Shown: positions 1 to 9,313, counted from the first letter of the stretch. The stretch is DNA of 64,000 nucleotides from SAR202 cluster bacterium AD-804-J14_MRT_500m (GCA_009391275.1 VEXF01000006.1:1-64000); one strand, 5' to 3'. Numbers and translations: made by a program. The notes: generated by a model from the sequence alone, not told the origin.

Positions 1-705
1 CGCACCTTAGGGCATAGTAGCCCCGGCGGCTTAGCTGAGTACATTAAAGTACGAAGAGCCTCCATACTTCCCATCCCGGATTCCATACCATGGGAACACG
101 CCTGTCTCTTAGCCTGCCCAGTTGGAGTAGGTCTAAATGCAGTTAGGAAAGTTTCATCGATAAAACCTGGTCGGACAGTTGTCATCACCGGGGCCGGGGG
201 CGGGTTAGGAACCTCATTGATCCAAGTTACAAAATTGTTAGGCGCCCAAGTTATAGCTATAACCACTTCACCAGAAAAAGAAGAGTCATTGCGGCGCCTA
301 GGTGCAGACCACGTGCTAGGACCCAATGGGATTCCTTTTTCTGAGATTGTCTTAGCTATAACTAATGACGCAGGAGCCGACGTGGTTTTGGACTGCGTTG
401 GTTCTCCAATGTTCACTCAGTCTATACGTAGCCTATCGCAATTTGGTCACATGATTGTATTAGGCGAAGTTTCCGGGGAACAAGTGTCGCTTAACCTTGG
501 GGAATTACTGTTCCGGGATGCAACAATAACGGCAATAACTGGAACGAACCGTACTATCGTTGAGGAAGCAGTAAATCTTACTGAACGAGGTCTAATTAAC
601 TCTGTAGTACATCAGCAAATGCCTTGGGATAGAATATCCGACGCTGTAGAATTATTGCAAAATTCCAAAGCATTAGGGCGCATAGTACTTAAACCACCCC
701 GATAA
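1..705 (+). CDS. MDR-family alcohol dehydrogenase / quinone oxidoreductase, 3' part
   Basis: The reading frame is open from the first base, so this is the C-terminal 234 residues of a gene that begins outside the window. The visible part holds the NAD(P)-binding Rossmann fold of the medium-chain dehydrogenase/reductase superfamily: a TGAGGGLG nucleotide loop after VVI (about residues 61-71), then an Asp in DVVLDCVGSP and a C-terminal ALGRIVLKP. The residue pattern before the loop (EHACLLACPVGVGLNAV) is the usual lead-in of zinc-type members. The catalytic zinc ligands would lie upstream and cannot be checked. Substrate is unknown. An amidohydrolase follows after 19 bases, probably co-transcribed. 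Confidence 0.85.
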   Translation, partial: RTLGHSSPGGLAEYIKVRRASILPIPDSIPWEHACLLACPVGVGLNAVRKVSSIKPGRTVVITGAGGGLGTSLIQVTKLLGAQVIAITTSPEKEESLRRLGADHVLGPNGIPFSEIVLAITNDAGADVVLDCVGSPMFTQSIRSLSQFGHMIVLGEVSGEQVSLNLGELLFRDATITAITGTNRTIVEEAVNLTERGLINSVVHQQMPWDRISDAVELLQNSKALGRIVLKPPR

Positions 706-724
706 TTAGGAGAGCGCGCACAAT

Positions 725-1969
725 ATGAAAGCAATTATCGGTGCAACCCTCATTGATGGCACAGGCTCGCCTGAACAACCCAGCAGTGTAGTATTGATAA
801 ATGATTCGATTATCAATACCGTTGGTAATATAAATGACATACATGTTCCGGAGAACACAGAAACGATTGAAGCAAATGGACTAACGTTGCTTCCCGGTTT
901 GATAGACTGCCATGACCATTTAGCTCAATTTACATACGATATGGTTGAAAGAATGGGGTTAGGTGAGTCCCCTTCCAAAAATAACATTGCCATCACAAGT
1001 GTATTGAATAGGACCTTAGAGAGCGGGTACACAACCGTTCGAGACGCAGCGGGATTAAACGTCGGATACAAACAGGCTGTTGATACAGGTCTCATACGAG
1101 GCCCTAATCTGCAGGTTACTCTAAATTTCCTCACTATTTTCGGTGGTCAAGCAAATAGGACCACGCCATCAGGACACACCTACTCTCCACCCAGTCATTC
1201 TGACTTGCCAGGTGGAGTTGCTAACGGCCCGGCCGCAGTACGCGAAATGGTTCGCGAACTAGTCAGAATGGGTGCAGATGCCATAAAAACAGCTACTACA
1301 GGATGGGCAAGTGAGATCCCTGGGCTTGGTCCTATTGATCCGGTTATGCACCGCGACGAACTAGAAGCGTTGGTAGACGAAGCTCACTTGCTAGGACGCC
1401 GGGTTCTTTGTCACGCAATAGGAGGATCTGGACAAAGATTAGCCGTTGAAGTAGGAGTGGATTCGTTAGACCACGGTTGTTATTTAGATGAAGATCCTGA
1501 CCTCATACAGCTTATGCTGGACAAACAAATCTTTTACGTGCCTACATTTAGCGTGTTTACTCATCATTCGGAAAAAGGAACTCCCCAAAGTCGTTTCTGG
1601 ACAAACCAGTTTAAGGATCATCATTCCCGTAGCCTCCGATTAGCGCGAGACGCGGGCATTAAAATTGCTGCAGGCACGGATGAAGGAGGCTGGCAACACG
1701 GAAACAATGCCAGGGAACTCGGCCTTCTTGTACAACATGGTCTGAGCCCGATGGAAGCTATTGTAGCTGCGACAGGCAACGCTGCCGCATGTCTAGGCCT
1801 TCAAGATACGGTTGGCACCATTGAGCCTGGCAAGACCGCCGATATAATTTTAGTGTCTGGGAATCCTTTGAAAGATATTTCCATTTTGGAATGGGGCGTT
1901 TCAACACAGTTGGTAATGAAAGGTGGCAGTGTCGTCGTAGACCGACGTCAAAATACTAATCGGCCATAA
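725..1969 (+). CDS. Metal-dependent amidohydrolase (imidazolonepropionase/prolidase-like)
   Basis: A 414-residue amidohydrolase-superfamily enzyme. Metal-ligand motifs are visible in order: HxH-type DCHDHLA just after GLTLLPGLI, a lysine in GADAIKTATTGW (candidate carboxylated bridging Lys), CHAIGG, SLDHGCY, and the Asp of AAGTDEGG. The C-terminal GTIEPGKTADIILVSGNPL is typical of the composite beta domain. Closest in layout to Xaa-Pro dipeptidase/imidazolonepropionase-like hydrolases of amide or cyclic amide substrates; the substrate cannot be read from sequence. The ATG start follows TAGGAGAG. It sits 19 bases after an MDR dehydrogenase and likely shares its transcript. Confidence 0.85.
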   Translation: MKAIIGATLIDGTGSPEQPSSVVLINDSIINTVGNINDIHVPENTETIEANGLTLLPGLIDCHDHLAQFTYDMVERMGLGESPSKNNIAITSVLNRTLESGYTTVRDAAGLNVGYKQAVDTGLIRGPNLQVTLNFLTIFGGQANRTTPSGHTYSPPSHSDLPGGVANGPAAVREMVRELVRMGADAIKTATTGWASEIPGLGPIDPVMHRDELEALVDEAHLLGRRVLCHAIGGSGQRLAVEVGVDSLDHGCYLDEDPDLIQLMLDKQIFYVPTFSVFTHHSEKGTPQSRFWTNQFKDHHSRSLRLARDAGIKIAAGTDEGGWQHGNNARELGLLVQHGLSPMEAIVAATGNAAACLGLQDTVGTIEPGKTADIILVSGNPLKDISILEWGVSTQLVMKGGSVVVDRRQNTNRP

Positions 1970-2049
1970 AAAGGATACCGTAAACCTGTCTGTCCAAACT
2001 CAGCGTCTTACACCTAGACGTGTGGACCCATTATATCAATCTCAAAACC

Positions 2050-2394
2050 CTACCAGTTAACCAATCCAGGTTTCTGTTTTACCCAACCTACATCTGAAGG
2101 GAAGTGTGTGAAAGACAGAATCCTTTCTGGTGGTCCCTCGAGCCAGTCAGATACTTTGGCTCTCCATTTTATAAAATGCTCTGTTTTTCTAACTTCCTCC
2201 ACAGTTTCAGCTTTCTCGTATATTTCGTAAACGTAAAACCGGTTGGGGATGGAAATGTCTTCTGACAAATCGTACCTATAACACAACGGTTCATCTTTAA
2301 CATGAATCATTCCATCTTGTTTGGTAGATTCCAAAAATTCATCCCGGTATTCGGGCTTTACAGAAAGTGTTACGAACATACAATATTTTGCCAA
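2050..2394 (-). CDS. ABM-domain protein, putative quinol monooxygenase
   Basis: A 114-residue single-domain protein with the antibiotic-biosynthesis-monooxygenase (ABM) dimeric alpha/beta-barrel pattern: FVTLSVKPEYRDEFL, then CYRYDLSED, FYVYEIYE, and TEHFIKW. Small ABM proteins act as cofactor-free oxygenases on quinols or as heme-degrading enzymes; which applies is not clear. The start is taken as TTG because AAAGGAGG lies six bases before it; an internal ATG five codons later is less well placed. It lies upstream of, and on the same strand as, the flavin oxidoreductase ending at 2539. Confidence 0.75.
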   Translation of the reverse strand: MAKYCMFVTLSVKPEYRDEFLESTKQDGMIHVKDEPLCYRYDLSEDISIPNRFYVYEIYEKAETVEEVRKTEHFIKWRAKVSDWLEGPPERILSFTHFPSDVGWVKQKPGLVNW

Positions 2395-2538
2395 TTCACT
2401 CCTCCTTTGTTAGATCAACTCTCATTATCATTGTGCGAACTTCCAATTGTAGTAAACCGGGTTTTATCAAAATATTCTCAGCCAGAACCCATTTTTCTGG
2501 CCAAACCTAAGGACGAAGCACCCCAGTCGAATCATAGG

Positions 2539-3438
2539 CTAACCTAAATAGCCAGATAAACGTGACGCAACTGATTCAAGCTCGGTCCGAAGTTCTTTCT
2601 GATTAATGCTGGGCTCTTCCGCACGGAAATTAATTACTTGCCCAGTCTCCTGAGAAGTTAGTCCAACTATCGCCCGCGCGGCACCTGCATTCTCGAAAGC
2701 TCTTAATTCCTCTCTGTCTGGCCGCAGTCCAAATACAGAAATCTCTATTGAATCAGGGTCCCTTCCCTTAGATTCTGCTAAACGATTCAGACGTCCACGA
2801 GCAGCGCTCACCTCATCTGGAGTATGACGTACCGGGATCCAGCCATCTCCAATCTCAACCACCCGTTCCAACACGTTTTTCGACGCTCCACCTAATATGA
2901 TCGGGGGATGAGGTTTTTGTACTGGCTTAGGATTACACATTACCAGTGGAAAATCATAAAACTCGCCATGAAATTCGGACTCCTGTTTCGTCCATAATTC
3001 CTTGATTGCTAACAATGCTTCTCTAGTTTGGCTCCACCTACGACGGAAATTCACTCCCATAATTTCTGATTCTTCTTCAAGCCATCCGGTTCCAACGCCA
3101 AAAAGAACCCTACCACCAGAAAAATAATCGAGAGTCGCAATGGTCTTGGCCAGATTTAATGGGTTATGTTCGGGTACCAAGCAAACGCCAGTTCCTAATA
3201 AAAGATTTTTTGTAACACTGGATGCTGCTGCGAGCCCCATGAATGGGTCGACCATATAGTTCATGGAATCAGGTATATGCCCGTCCTCAGTGCCAGGATA
3301 AAGTGTTTTAGCACCCACTGGCATCACGGTATGTTCGGGAAACCAAATAGATTCGAAGCCAAGTTCTTCTGCCCGCCGAGCCATGTCTGATATATCATAC
3401 TTATAGTTGTACGCTGGAGTGTTAATTCCTATTTTCAT
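2539..3438 (-). CDS. LLM-class (luciferase-like) F420/FMN-dependent oxidoreductase
   Basis: A 299-residue bacterial-luciferase-like TIM barrel. Diagnostic stretches are ARRAEELGFESIWFPEH near the N-terminus, LLGTGVCLVPEHNPL, LDYFSGGRVLFGVGTGW and KPHPPIILGGAS. This is the architecture of the TIGR03619-type F420-dependent subfamily, though F420 versus FMN cannot be decided from sequence. ATG start with GGAGG upstream. Flavin monooxygenases of this superfamily are characteristically expanded in SAR202 genomes, where they have been proposed to oxidise recalcitrant organic matter. Substrate unknown. Confidence 0.85.
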   Translation of the reverse strand: MKIGINTPAYNYKYDISDMARRAEELGFESIWFPEHTVMPVGAKTLYPGTEDGHIPDSMNYMVDPFMGLAAASSVTKNLLLGTGVCLVPEHNPLNLAKTIATLDYFSGGRVLFGVGTGWLEEESEIMGVNFRRRWSQTREALLAIKELWTKQESEFHGEFYDFPLVMCNPKPVQKPHPPIILGGASKNVLERVVEIGDGWIPVRHTPDEVSAARGRLNRLAESKGRDPDSIEISVFGLRPDREELRAFENAGAARAIVGLTSQETGQVINFRAEEPSINQKELRTELESVASRLSGYLG

Positions 3439-3737
3439 GAAAGGAGCCTCCGCTAAAAATCTACTACACCTTGTCGTCTAATATTTTACATGGTGAATAG
3501 CAAACGAGGATTACTACGATGAAAGCTATGTGGACATTAAACCTATAGTTAGTCTACAGTTTTAGAAATAGTTTTGTAGATTAAGCTGTCTGCACTTAAA
3601 CGCAGAAACTGCAGCAGTAGGCTAGACGCTAGATAATGAACGCACACACTTAGTAAAAAGATGCATGTCCTCAGATTATTGATTCTAGATCAGAATGATC
3701 TCGAGGATTGTGTCACATATTTGAACATTCTACTTGC
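3439..3737. other. Intergenic stretch with no recognised feature
   Basis: About 300 AT-rich bases between two minus-strand genes. No ORF with a plausible start, no RNA gene and no convincing terminator was seen; it presumably carries the promoter of the LLM oxidoreductase on the minus strand. Confidence 0.4.
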
Positions 3738-4607
3738 CTATCCAATCGCACTAAGGGAAATCACTCCGGCCACGGTTAGAATTACCCCGATTGACTGAAC
3801 TCCAGAAAGTCTTTCTTTCAGGAAAATTAAGGCCAATGACATTGTGACTAACGGATGGGCTGCTGATATTGATGCAACCACGAATATTGGGGCTTGCGCC
3901 AGCCCGATTATCATACACAATGCGCCTCCGACATCTAAAAGCCCGGCAACCATTAAAATGTGCAATCCTTCTTTTTCGGGCAACCCTACCTTCAAACCAG
4001 AGATCCGAAGCCATATCCAGAGCAATATGACGCTCCCTAGGCTGCCTAAGAAGCTGGTCATAATCGGCCCACTAGCATCGCCGAGATACTTGAATAACAG
4101 TGTGGCAGTGCCAATACAGAACATTGAGACCAGACCGTATTCAAATCCGGTTCGTTTGCCCTTCATAGAAATTTGCATACCTGAGAGCATGATGATACCG
4201 ATTGCTATTATGGCGATCACTAATACTTGGTATATCGTCAGACCTTCGCCAAGAAAAATGAAGGCCAGAACCACCCCTACTGCAAACCACGCGGAAGCGA
4301 CGGCCGAAACGATCGAAACTGATCCGATTTCAAAGCCCCGGTAATACGATACATAGCCCAAAGCAAGAACAGCACCCAGTACAGGGCCTAACTTTAAAAC
4401 GGTTGACCAATCAATAGGACTGTATAGTTGTCCTAAATATGCCTGTAGAGGGAAAACCAGTAGAGGTGGCAACAGGCTGATGAAACGTATATAAAACGCG
4501 GTCCTTAAACCGCCAACCTTGATAGAATATATTCTAGCCAGATAGTCAGCTACACCCCAGGAAAATAGGGAAGTCAGCCCCCATATTGCACCTAATGATA
4601 TTCCCAT
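3738..4607 (-). CDS. EamA/DMT-superfamily transporter
   Basis: A 289-residue polytopic membrane protein with about ten hydrophobic helices arranged as two five-helix EamA repeats (roughly residues 3-140 and 153-288). Each repeat ends in the usual pattern: FIFLGEGLTIYQVLVIAIIA in the first, IFLKERLSGVQSIGVILTV in the second. Members export or import amino acids, nucleotides or other metabolites; substrate cannot be assigned. ATG start. It lies downstream of secF on the same strand but is separated by 138 bases. Confidence 0.85.
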   Translation of the reverse strand: MGISLGAIWGLTSLFSWGVADYLARIYSIKVGGLRTAFYIRFISLLPPLLVFPLQAYLGQLYSPIDWSTVLKLGPVLGAVLALGYVSYYRGFEIGSVSIVSAVASAWFAVGVVLAFIFLGEGLTIYQVLVIAIIAIGIIMLSGMQISMKGKRTGFEYGLVSMFCIGTATLLFKYLGDASGPIMTSFLGSLGSVILLWIWLRISGLKVGLPEKEGLHILMVAGLLDVGGALCMIIGLAQAPIFVVASISAAHPLVTMSLALIFLKERLSGVQSIGVILTVAGVISLSAIG

Positions 4608-4647
4608 AGTGAGATTTTCTTATTGGAACTATGCCCTGGTAATTAGC

Positions 4648-4669
4648 ACAACGGGAGGTTTGCCGTTGT
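4648..4669. other. Inverted repeat 3' of secF
   Basis: Seven-base perfect arms ACAACGG / CCGTTGT around an 8-base loop, downstream of secF on the minus strand. No T-tract follows on the minus strand, so intrinsic termination is uncertain. Confidence 0.3.
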
Positions 4670-4745
4670 TTCTCACCACCCTTTGAATAACCTAGGTCCC
4701 ATGCCAGAGACTGAGTTATCACGACAAGAGAGATTAGTCCCAGAT

Positions 4746-5678
4746 TTACGAATTTCCAGCAACCCTAGGCCGCCTCAGGGTCACTAACCTGAAAAAGCGT
4801 CCTAGCTCTCCCCGGTTCCACATTACTAAGAACTGACTGGCAATAAAAATCGAACTGTAGGTACCTGCCAAGACACCGATCATTAGCACTAAGAGAAATT
4901 CTCGAAGAGTAGATCCACCAATCAACAACAATGCCAACAAAGCAAAAAGTGTGGTCAGGCTAGTGCCCAAAGATCGACCCATGCTCTCCATAATACTAAT
5001 GTTCACCGATTCCCCAAATGGCCTATCAATGTTCCTCGCTACATTTTCCCTAATCCTATCGAATACCACGATTGTGTCGTTTACGCTGTAACCGGCTACG
5101 GCCAACAATCCAACTATAAACATCGCGTTTACTTCGAGATCTATCGCCTTGCCAAGGATCGAAAATATTCCAACGATAATCAATACGTCATGGCCCAGCG
5201 CTAATAACGCAGCAACACCATATCTAAAAGAATTGGGGATATGCCTAAAAGACCACGTGATAAAAAATAAGATCCCCATAGCGGCGATCGATACCGCAAT
5301 GATGGCATTGCGTACTGTTTCACCCGCTACTTCAGCTGATACAGTATCTACCTGCGGGACTCCTCTCACTGTTCCAACCCCTGAAGTTAAAGCAGCTATT
5401 ATTTTGGGAAGTTCCCCTTCTTTTAATTCTTGCATTCGAACGAACACCGTGTCCGACGCCAGACGTTGGATTCTGGCATCAGAATGACCTAATTCTCCAA
5501 GAACAGCCCTGACATCATCTTCCAGAACCTCATCAGCAAAACCTATTTCTATCGCAGAACCACTTGAAAAATCTATTCCCGGGTTGATCCACGGTGGGAT
5601 CATCAGTGACAAGATACCCGGTATCAGTATCAACGCAGATATGAAGAAATACCATTTCCGCTTTGAGACAATATCCAT
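4746..5678 (-). CDS. secF: Protein translocase subunit SecF
   Basis: A 310-residue RND-type membrane protein that, with SecD, uses the proton-motive force to assist SecYEG protein export. Seen: first membrane helix at residues 10-32, the GG motif NPGIDFSGGS, one periplasmic alpha/beta module (DDVRAVLGELGHSDARIQ and following), then five further helices with the signature VAGYSVNDTIVVFDRIREN. Length is normal for SecF. The ATG lies just beyond the secD stop, and GGAGGTGA inside the end of secD is its ribosome site, so the two are translationally linked. Its periplasmic module is the same element found six times in the neighbouring SecD. Confidence 0.97.
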   Translation of the reverse strand: MDIVSKRKWYFFISALILIPGILSLMIPPWINPGIDFSSGSAIEIGFADEVLEDDVRAVLGELGHSDARIQRLASDTVFVRMQELKEGELPKIIAALTSGVGTVRGVPQVDTVSAEVAGETVRNAIIAVSIAAMGILFFITWSFRHIPNSFRYGVAALLALGHDVLIIVGIFSILGKAIDLEVNAMFIVGLLAVAGYSVNDTIVVFDRIRENVARNIDRPFGESVNISIMESMGRSLGTSLTTLFALLALLLIGGSTLREFLLVLMIGVLAGTYSSIFIASQFLVMWNRGELGRFFRLVTLRRPRVAGNS

Positions 5679-5680
5679 AG

Positions 5681-8422
5681 CTACTTCTCACCTCCTAGCA
5701 CTTCGGAGGAGCGTCGGTCGCCCTCCGGTGAAAATAAATGGAGGTTTCTGCCTAAGCCGGTAAACGATAACAATTGCAATAAATTTCTACTGATCATCAG
5801 CGCTGAAAACATGCTCAACCCAACCCCAATAGCTAACGTTATAGCGAATCCTGTAATTCGAGGTTCCCCCAACTCTCTCCCAAAAAAGAATAATATCCCG
5901 CAGGTAATAAATGTGGATATATTGCTATCCCTGATAGCAGGCCAAGCTCTACGGAACCCTATTTCCATCGCAGATAGCAGGCTTCGTCCCGCCCGAAGCT
6001 CCTCTTTCAACCGTTCGAATATCAGAATATTCGCGTCGACTGCCATTCCTATAGACAGTATCACACCAGCTAATCCCGACAGCGTTAAAGTCACCGGTAT
6101 CATCTTGAACACAGCTAGGATTACCACGGCATAAATTACCAATGCAACGGCAGCGACAATACCTGGCATTCTGTAGTACATGATCATGAACAACATGACC
6201 AATCCAAGCCCAAGTATGCCAGCCTTGAGACTTGCCTTTAATGATTCATCCCCTAGTAATGCGTCGACTGTAGATTCCCTTACTAACTCCAGGGAAATAG
6301 GCAAGCTCCCTGACTCGAGTTGAATCGACAATCCTCGTACCCTGTCGAATGTGAAATCCGGCCCTTCTACGAACCCAGACCCGCTAACTATCGGCCTTTG
6401 AACAACAGGACATATCAGATCTTCACCGTCTAAGACATGTGCCACACACCGATTTGGATCGCCAGCAATACGAGTGGTCAGATCCCTGAAAATCCTAGTT
6501 CCATCCCCATCGAACACGAAATTTACTATAGGCAACCCGGTAGTTGGGTGTGTGCCCGCGTACGCTCTGTTCAAATTGTCTCCCGTCAGGGCCTCCCCAG
6601 ATCTCCCGACCGCGTCACTATCACTGAACTGTGTTGCATTACCACATGGCCCATCTAAACAAGTACGTTCCTTCAACTCCAGGCGCGCTGTTGCTCCAAT
6701 TAGCCGTTTCGCCTCCTCAACCCCACCGGTGACATTGTATGCCAATATAAAGCCTAAACTGCTTTCCATCTTGTTTCGCAATCGTAATTGATCTTCTGCT
6801 CCCAACATCGGTGTCCGAATACGAAAGGTGCTGCCTGTGCCTAGGACAATTATTGGTTCGGGATTCGTATATCCCATCTCACCCAAGGCATCCTTCAACT
6901 CAGTGAATGCGACCGGAGACTCAAACGTAACTTGAAATTGCCCACCGGACTCCGAAGACATGAAATCGCGCATTGGACCAATTGCCACCGCCAGATGCTC
7001 TTGTACTTCTTGAATATCCTCCACAGGGAGATCCGGAATGGTGACATTGAAAGAGTTTGCTATGTTCGGAATATCAAGTTTAGTAATTTCTACTTTCATA
7101 AAATCAAATGCATCTAACACTTCTTTCAAGCTGAACTCGGAAACTGGCCTGATGAAAGTTACCTCAATATTTGCATCCGACGCCCCAGGTAGCTGTACTA
7201 ATACACGTTTTTCACCGAACCGCTGAACTGACGGCTCAGTAATACCGAAAGCGTTAACCCTTCGCTCTATAGTGTCAATTACACCTTCCATACGTTCATC
7301 AGTCGTTTCTTCCCTGATCAGACTGAAACTTTGCAGTGGAGCCGTATTTTGAACCAACAGCTTTTGAAAATCAGTTTCGTCCGTAGCAGAGTCTTCTCCT
7401 TCTTCTAGGTCCGGGATTAAAATGCTGTAGGACTGACTCTTAAAATCGGTTGCTTGTCCTCGCGGAAATCCGAGATTGGTTAAGGCCATCAAAGCCGATT
7501 CCATCTCTCCTCGATCCTGCCCGATCGTGAAGATCAAATCAAGCAACGATGTTTCGATTAGCCTTGTCCTTATACTCTCAACCCCGGTCAATTCTCCCTG
7601 AAGGTTTGTTTTTAAATCCTCTCGCTCTTCGTCACCTAATACTTTTACGGTTGCATAAAAATTTTTGCCATCCATCGTTTTTTCTACTGATGAACCTGTA
7701 TGTCCTAAATTGGACAAAGCCCCCTGTACATCAGCTACTGTGGGCAACGGCTCGAAGAATATTATCGCCCTTTGCAACTTTTCTCCTTCCCCCGGTGGAG
7801 CTAGCTGTAGTTGCCCTAAGGGATAGATTTCATCTAGATTCTCCCTCAGTGCTATCAGTTTTAGTTCATCTAACTCAGGCACATTTTCCAACAGGAATAC
7901 GTTCGGCGATACACCGATCAATGTAACATCCGAAAGTTCTTGTGCTGACAGGGCCTCAGTAATAGATTCCTCCGTGGGACCATTTTTTACCGCAAGTTCT
8001 ATCCTTGTTCTTTGCTCCCTCCGTTGTTCGACTTTTTCCAAATCTGCTAATTCGGCTTCCATCTCGCTAAGGTAGTCATTGACCTGGGCGGGTTCTAATT
8101 CCGGAACATCTAATGCGAATCGCTCACTTGCAAAACTTGTAAGGGTCGATCTCGGATGCCCCATAGATCGGAGCGCCTTCCGAACTTCATCTTCAGACAA
8201 CGGTTCTGTAAATGTTGCGCTGATTCGAGCGGGATTCTGAGCCTCGTACACTAAGTGGGCCCCTCCACGCAGATCTAATCCCAACACTAACCCAAGAGGC
8301 CCTGACCCACCACGATCAAGACTTTCTCCTGGTAGATCAATATCCTGGTTCCCTATAATCAACCCGGACACTAACACTAAGATACAGATGCCCAAAAAGA
8401 TCCTGAGATTTCTTCTACGCAT
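5681..8422 (-). CDS. secD: Protein translocase subunit SecD with greatly expanded periplasmic domain
   Basis: A 913-residue SecD; typical homologues are about 400-620. N-terminal helix (residues 6-23), GG motif GLDLRGGAHLVYE (48-60), and canonical P1 base segment TIERRVNAFGITEPSVQRF (384-402) are present, as is EEAKRLIGATARLE (569-582). The membrane domain begins about residue 730 and carries GMAVDANILIFERLKEEL. Extra mass comes from six copies of an alpha/beta module, at about residues 73-120, 150-197, 227-275, 305-355, 430-480 and 505-555. Each follows the pattern V..AL..LG......F.I....L, as in R1 EDEVRKALRSMGHP and R3 VADVQGALSNLGHT. The last two interrupt the canonical P1 base. Immediately upstream of secF; no frameshift is seen. 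Confidence 0.95.
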   Translation of the reverse strand: MRRRNLRIFLGICILVLVSGLIIGNQDIDLPGESLDRGGSGPLGLVLGLDLRGGAHLVYEAQNPARISATFTEPLSEDEVRKALRSMGHPRSTLTSFASERFALDVPELEPAQVNDYLSEMEAELADLEKVEQRREQRTRIELAVKNGPTEESITEALSAQELSDVTLIGVSPNVFLLENVPELDELKLIALRENLDEIYPLGQLQLAPPGEGEKLQRAIIFFEPLPTVADVQGALSNLGHTGSSVEKTMDGKNFYATVKVLGDEEREDLKTNLQGELTGVESIRTRLIETSLLDLIFTIGQDRGEMESALMALTNLGFPRGQATDFKSQSYSILIPDLEEGEDSATDETDFQKLLVQNTAPLQSFSLIREETTDERMEGVIDTIERRVNAFGITEPSVQRFGEKRVLVQLPGASDANIEVTFIRPVSEFSLKEVLDAFDFMKVEITKLDIPNIANSFNVTIPDLPVEDIQEVQEHLAVAIGPMRDFMSSESGGQFQVTFESPVAFTELKDALGEMGYTNPEPIIVLGTGSTFRIRTPMLGAEDQLRLRNKMESSLGFILAYNVTGGVEEAKRLIGATARLELKERTCLDGPCGNATQFSDSDAVGRSGEALTGDNLNRAYAGTHPTTGLPIVNFVFDGDGTRIFRDLTTRIAGDPNRCVAHVLDGEDLICPVVQRPIVSGSGFVEGPDFTFDRVRGLSIQLESGSLPISLELVRESTVDALLGDESLKASLKAGILGLGLVMLFMIMYYRMPGIVAAVALVIYAVVILAVFKMIPVTLTLSGLAGVILSIGMAVDANILIFERLKEELRAGRSLLSAMEIGFRRAWPAIRDSNISTFITCGILFFFGRELGEPRITGFAITLAIGVGLSMFSALMISRNLLQLLSFTGLGRNLHLFSPEGDRRSSEVLGGEK

Positions 8423-8431
8423 AGTGTTTAT

Positions 8432-8638
8432 CTAAGCTTTCATTTCCTTCAATTTGCACCGCACCCAATATAACGCTTGATCTCGATTAACAACCTCCCC
8501 AACTCTCCACGCCTCTTCCACCCCATTTAGGAGGTTTCGGAAAGCAGGGCCTAGGGTTAATCCAATTTTATTGACTATATCCTCGCCTGTAACCAATCTG
8601 GTCTTACTATGATGTTGTGCCCACTGGCATTTGCTATT
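8432..8638 (-). pseudogene. Orphan C-terminal tail of a tRNA nucleotidyltransferase (CCA-adding/PcnB family), likely remnant
   Basis: Minus-strand reading from an upstream stop (8639-8641) to TAG (8432-8434) gives 68 codons. The central part reads LVTGEDIVNKIGLTLGPAF and then NLLNGVEEAWRVGEVVNRDQ. That is the C-terminal signature of CCA-adding enzymes and poly(A) polymerases (G.DL...G...GP..G.LL..V.EA...GE..TR..AL), which normally follows about 400 residues of catalytic and HD domains. None of these precede it: def lies 70 bases upstream in another frame. The only in-frame starts are TTG or none. Either a relic of a lost cca gene or a short free-standing peptide; remnant is preferred. Confidence 0.6.
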
Positions 8639-8709
8639 CTAAACATAGACAGCAACAATTCTATAGTCTAAGCATGAAATTACAGCGAGAAGCTTCGATC
8701 GTTCTCATA

Positions 8710-9240
8710 TCACTCATCGGATGGAAGTGCTGCCGAAGAAGTTTCATCCTCTGGCTCGCCGTCGAGCTCATTAACCTTCCAAAGTTTCCCTTCCTCCACT
8801 AGATGATCTATGTACAATGCGCCATCAAGATGGTATGTCTCATGTTCCAGTGCTTGGGCCAATAAATCATTGTCCCCTTTTACGCGAAAGGTCTTTCCGT
8901 TTAAATCTTGAGCCCTTACCCTCACCTTTATGGATCGTTTAGCGATTCCACGATAACCTGGGATACTTAAGCAGCCTTCTTCTTCCTCTCTTACTCCCTC
9001 ACGTCTCATTACCTCCGGATTCACTAATACCAAAGCTTCTTGGTCCTCCGGACACTGGATTACCGCCACCCTAAAGGAGACTCCAACCTGATTAGCCGCC
9101 AATCCCACCCCATGGGCATCGTGCATCGTTTCGATCATATCATCGACAAGTTTCCTGAGTTTCTTATCAAACTCCTTAACCTTCCTTGTTTTTTGACGGA
9201 GAATAAGATCGGGCGCGTAACGAAGCGGGAGAATAGCCAA
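8710..9240 (-). CDS. def: Peptide deformylase
   Basis: A 176-residue metallohydrolase that removes the N-formyl group from nascent proteins. All three family motifs are present: GVGLAANQVG (motif 1), EEGCLSIPG with the metal-ligand Cys (motif 2) and LEHETYHLDG carrying the HExxH metal site (motif 3). The start codon is TTG with GAGG about ten bases upstream; MAILPLRYAPD is a normal N-terminus. The acidic tail SSAALPSDE is non-conserved. It follows priA on the same strand, as in many bacteria, but the usual partner fmt is not next to it. Confidence 0.95.
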   Translation of the reverse strand: MAILPLRYAPDLILRQKTRKVKEFDKKLRKLVDDMIETMHDAHGVGLAANQVGVSFRVAVIQCPEDQEALVLVNPEVMRREGVREEEEGCLSIPGYRGIAKRSIKVRVRAQDLNGKTFRVKGDNDLLAQALEHETYHLDGALYIDHLVEEGKLWKVNELDGEPEDETSSAALPSDE

Positions 9241-9313
9241 CGAACGTTACCTCTTGGACCAGAAGTTCGAGGATTATAGCCACCACGTCAGACGAGTGTA
9301 AACCCGAGAGTAC

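Noticed and set aside
2302..2547. 81-codon plus-strand frame
   Set aside because: Mostly antisense to the ABM monooxygenase and its well-supported ribosome site.
4746..8422. SecD frameshift or fusion artefact as the cause of its length
   Set aside because: The reading frame is continuous, the modules are mutually similar and the canonical segments appear in the correct order.
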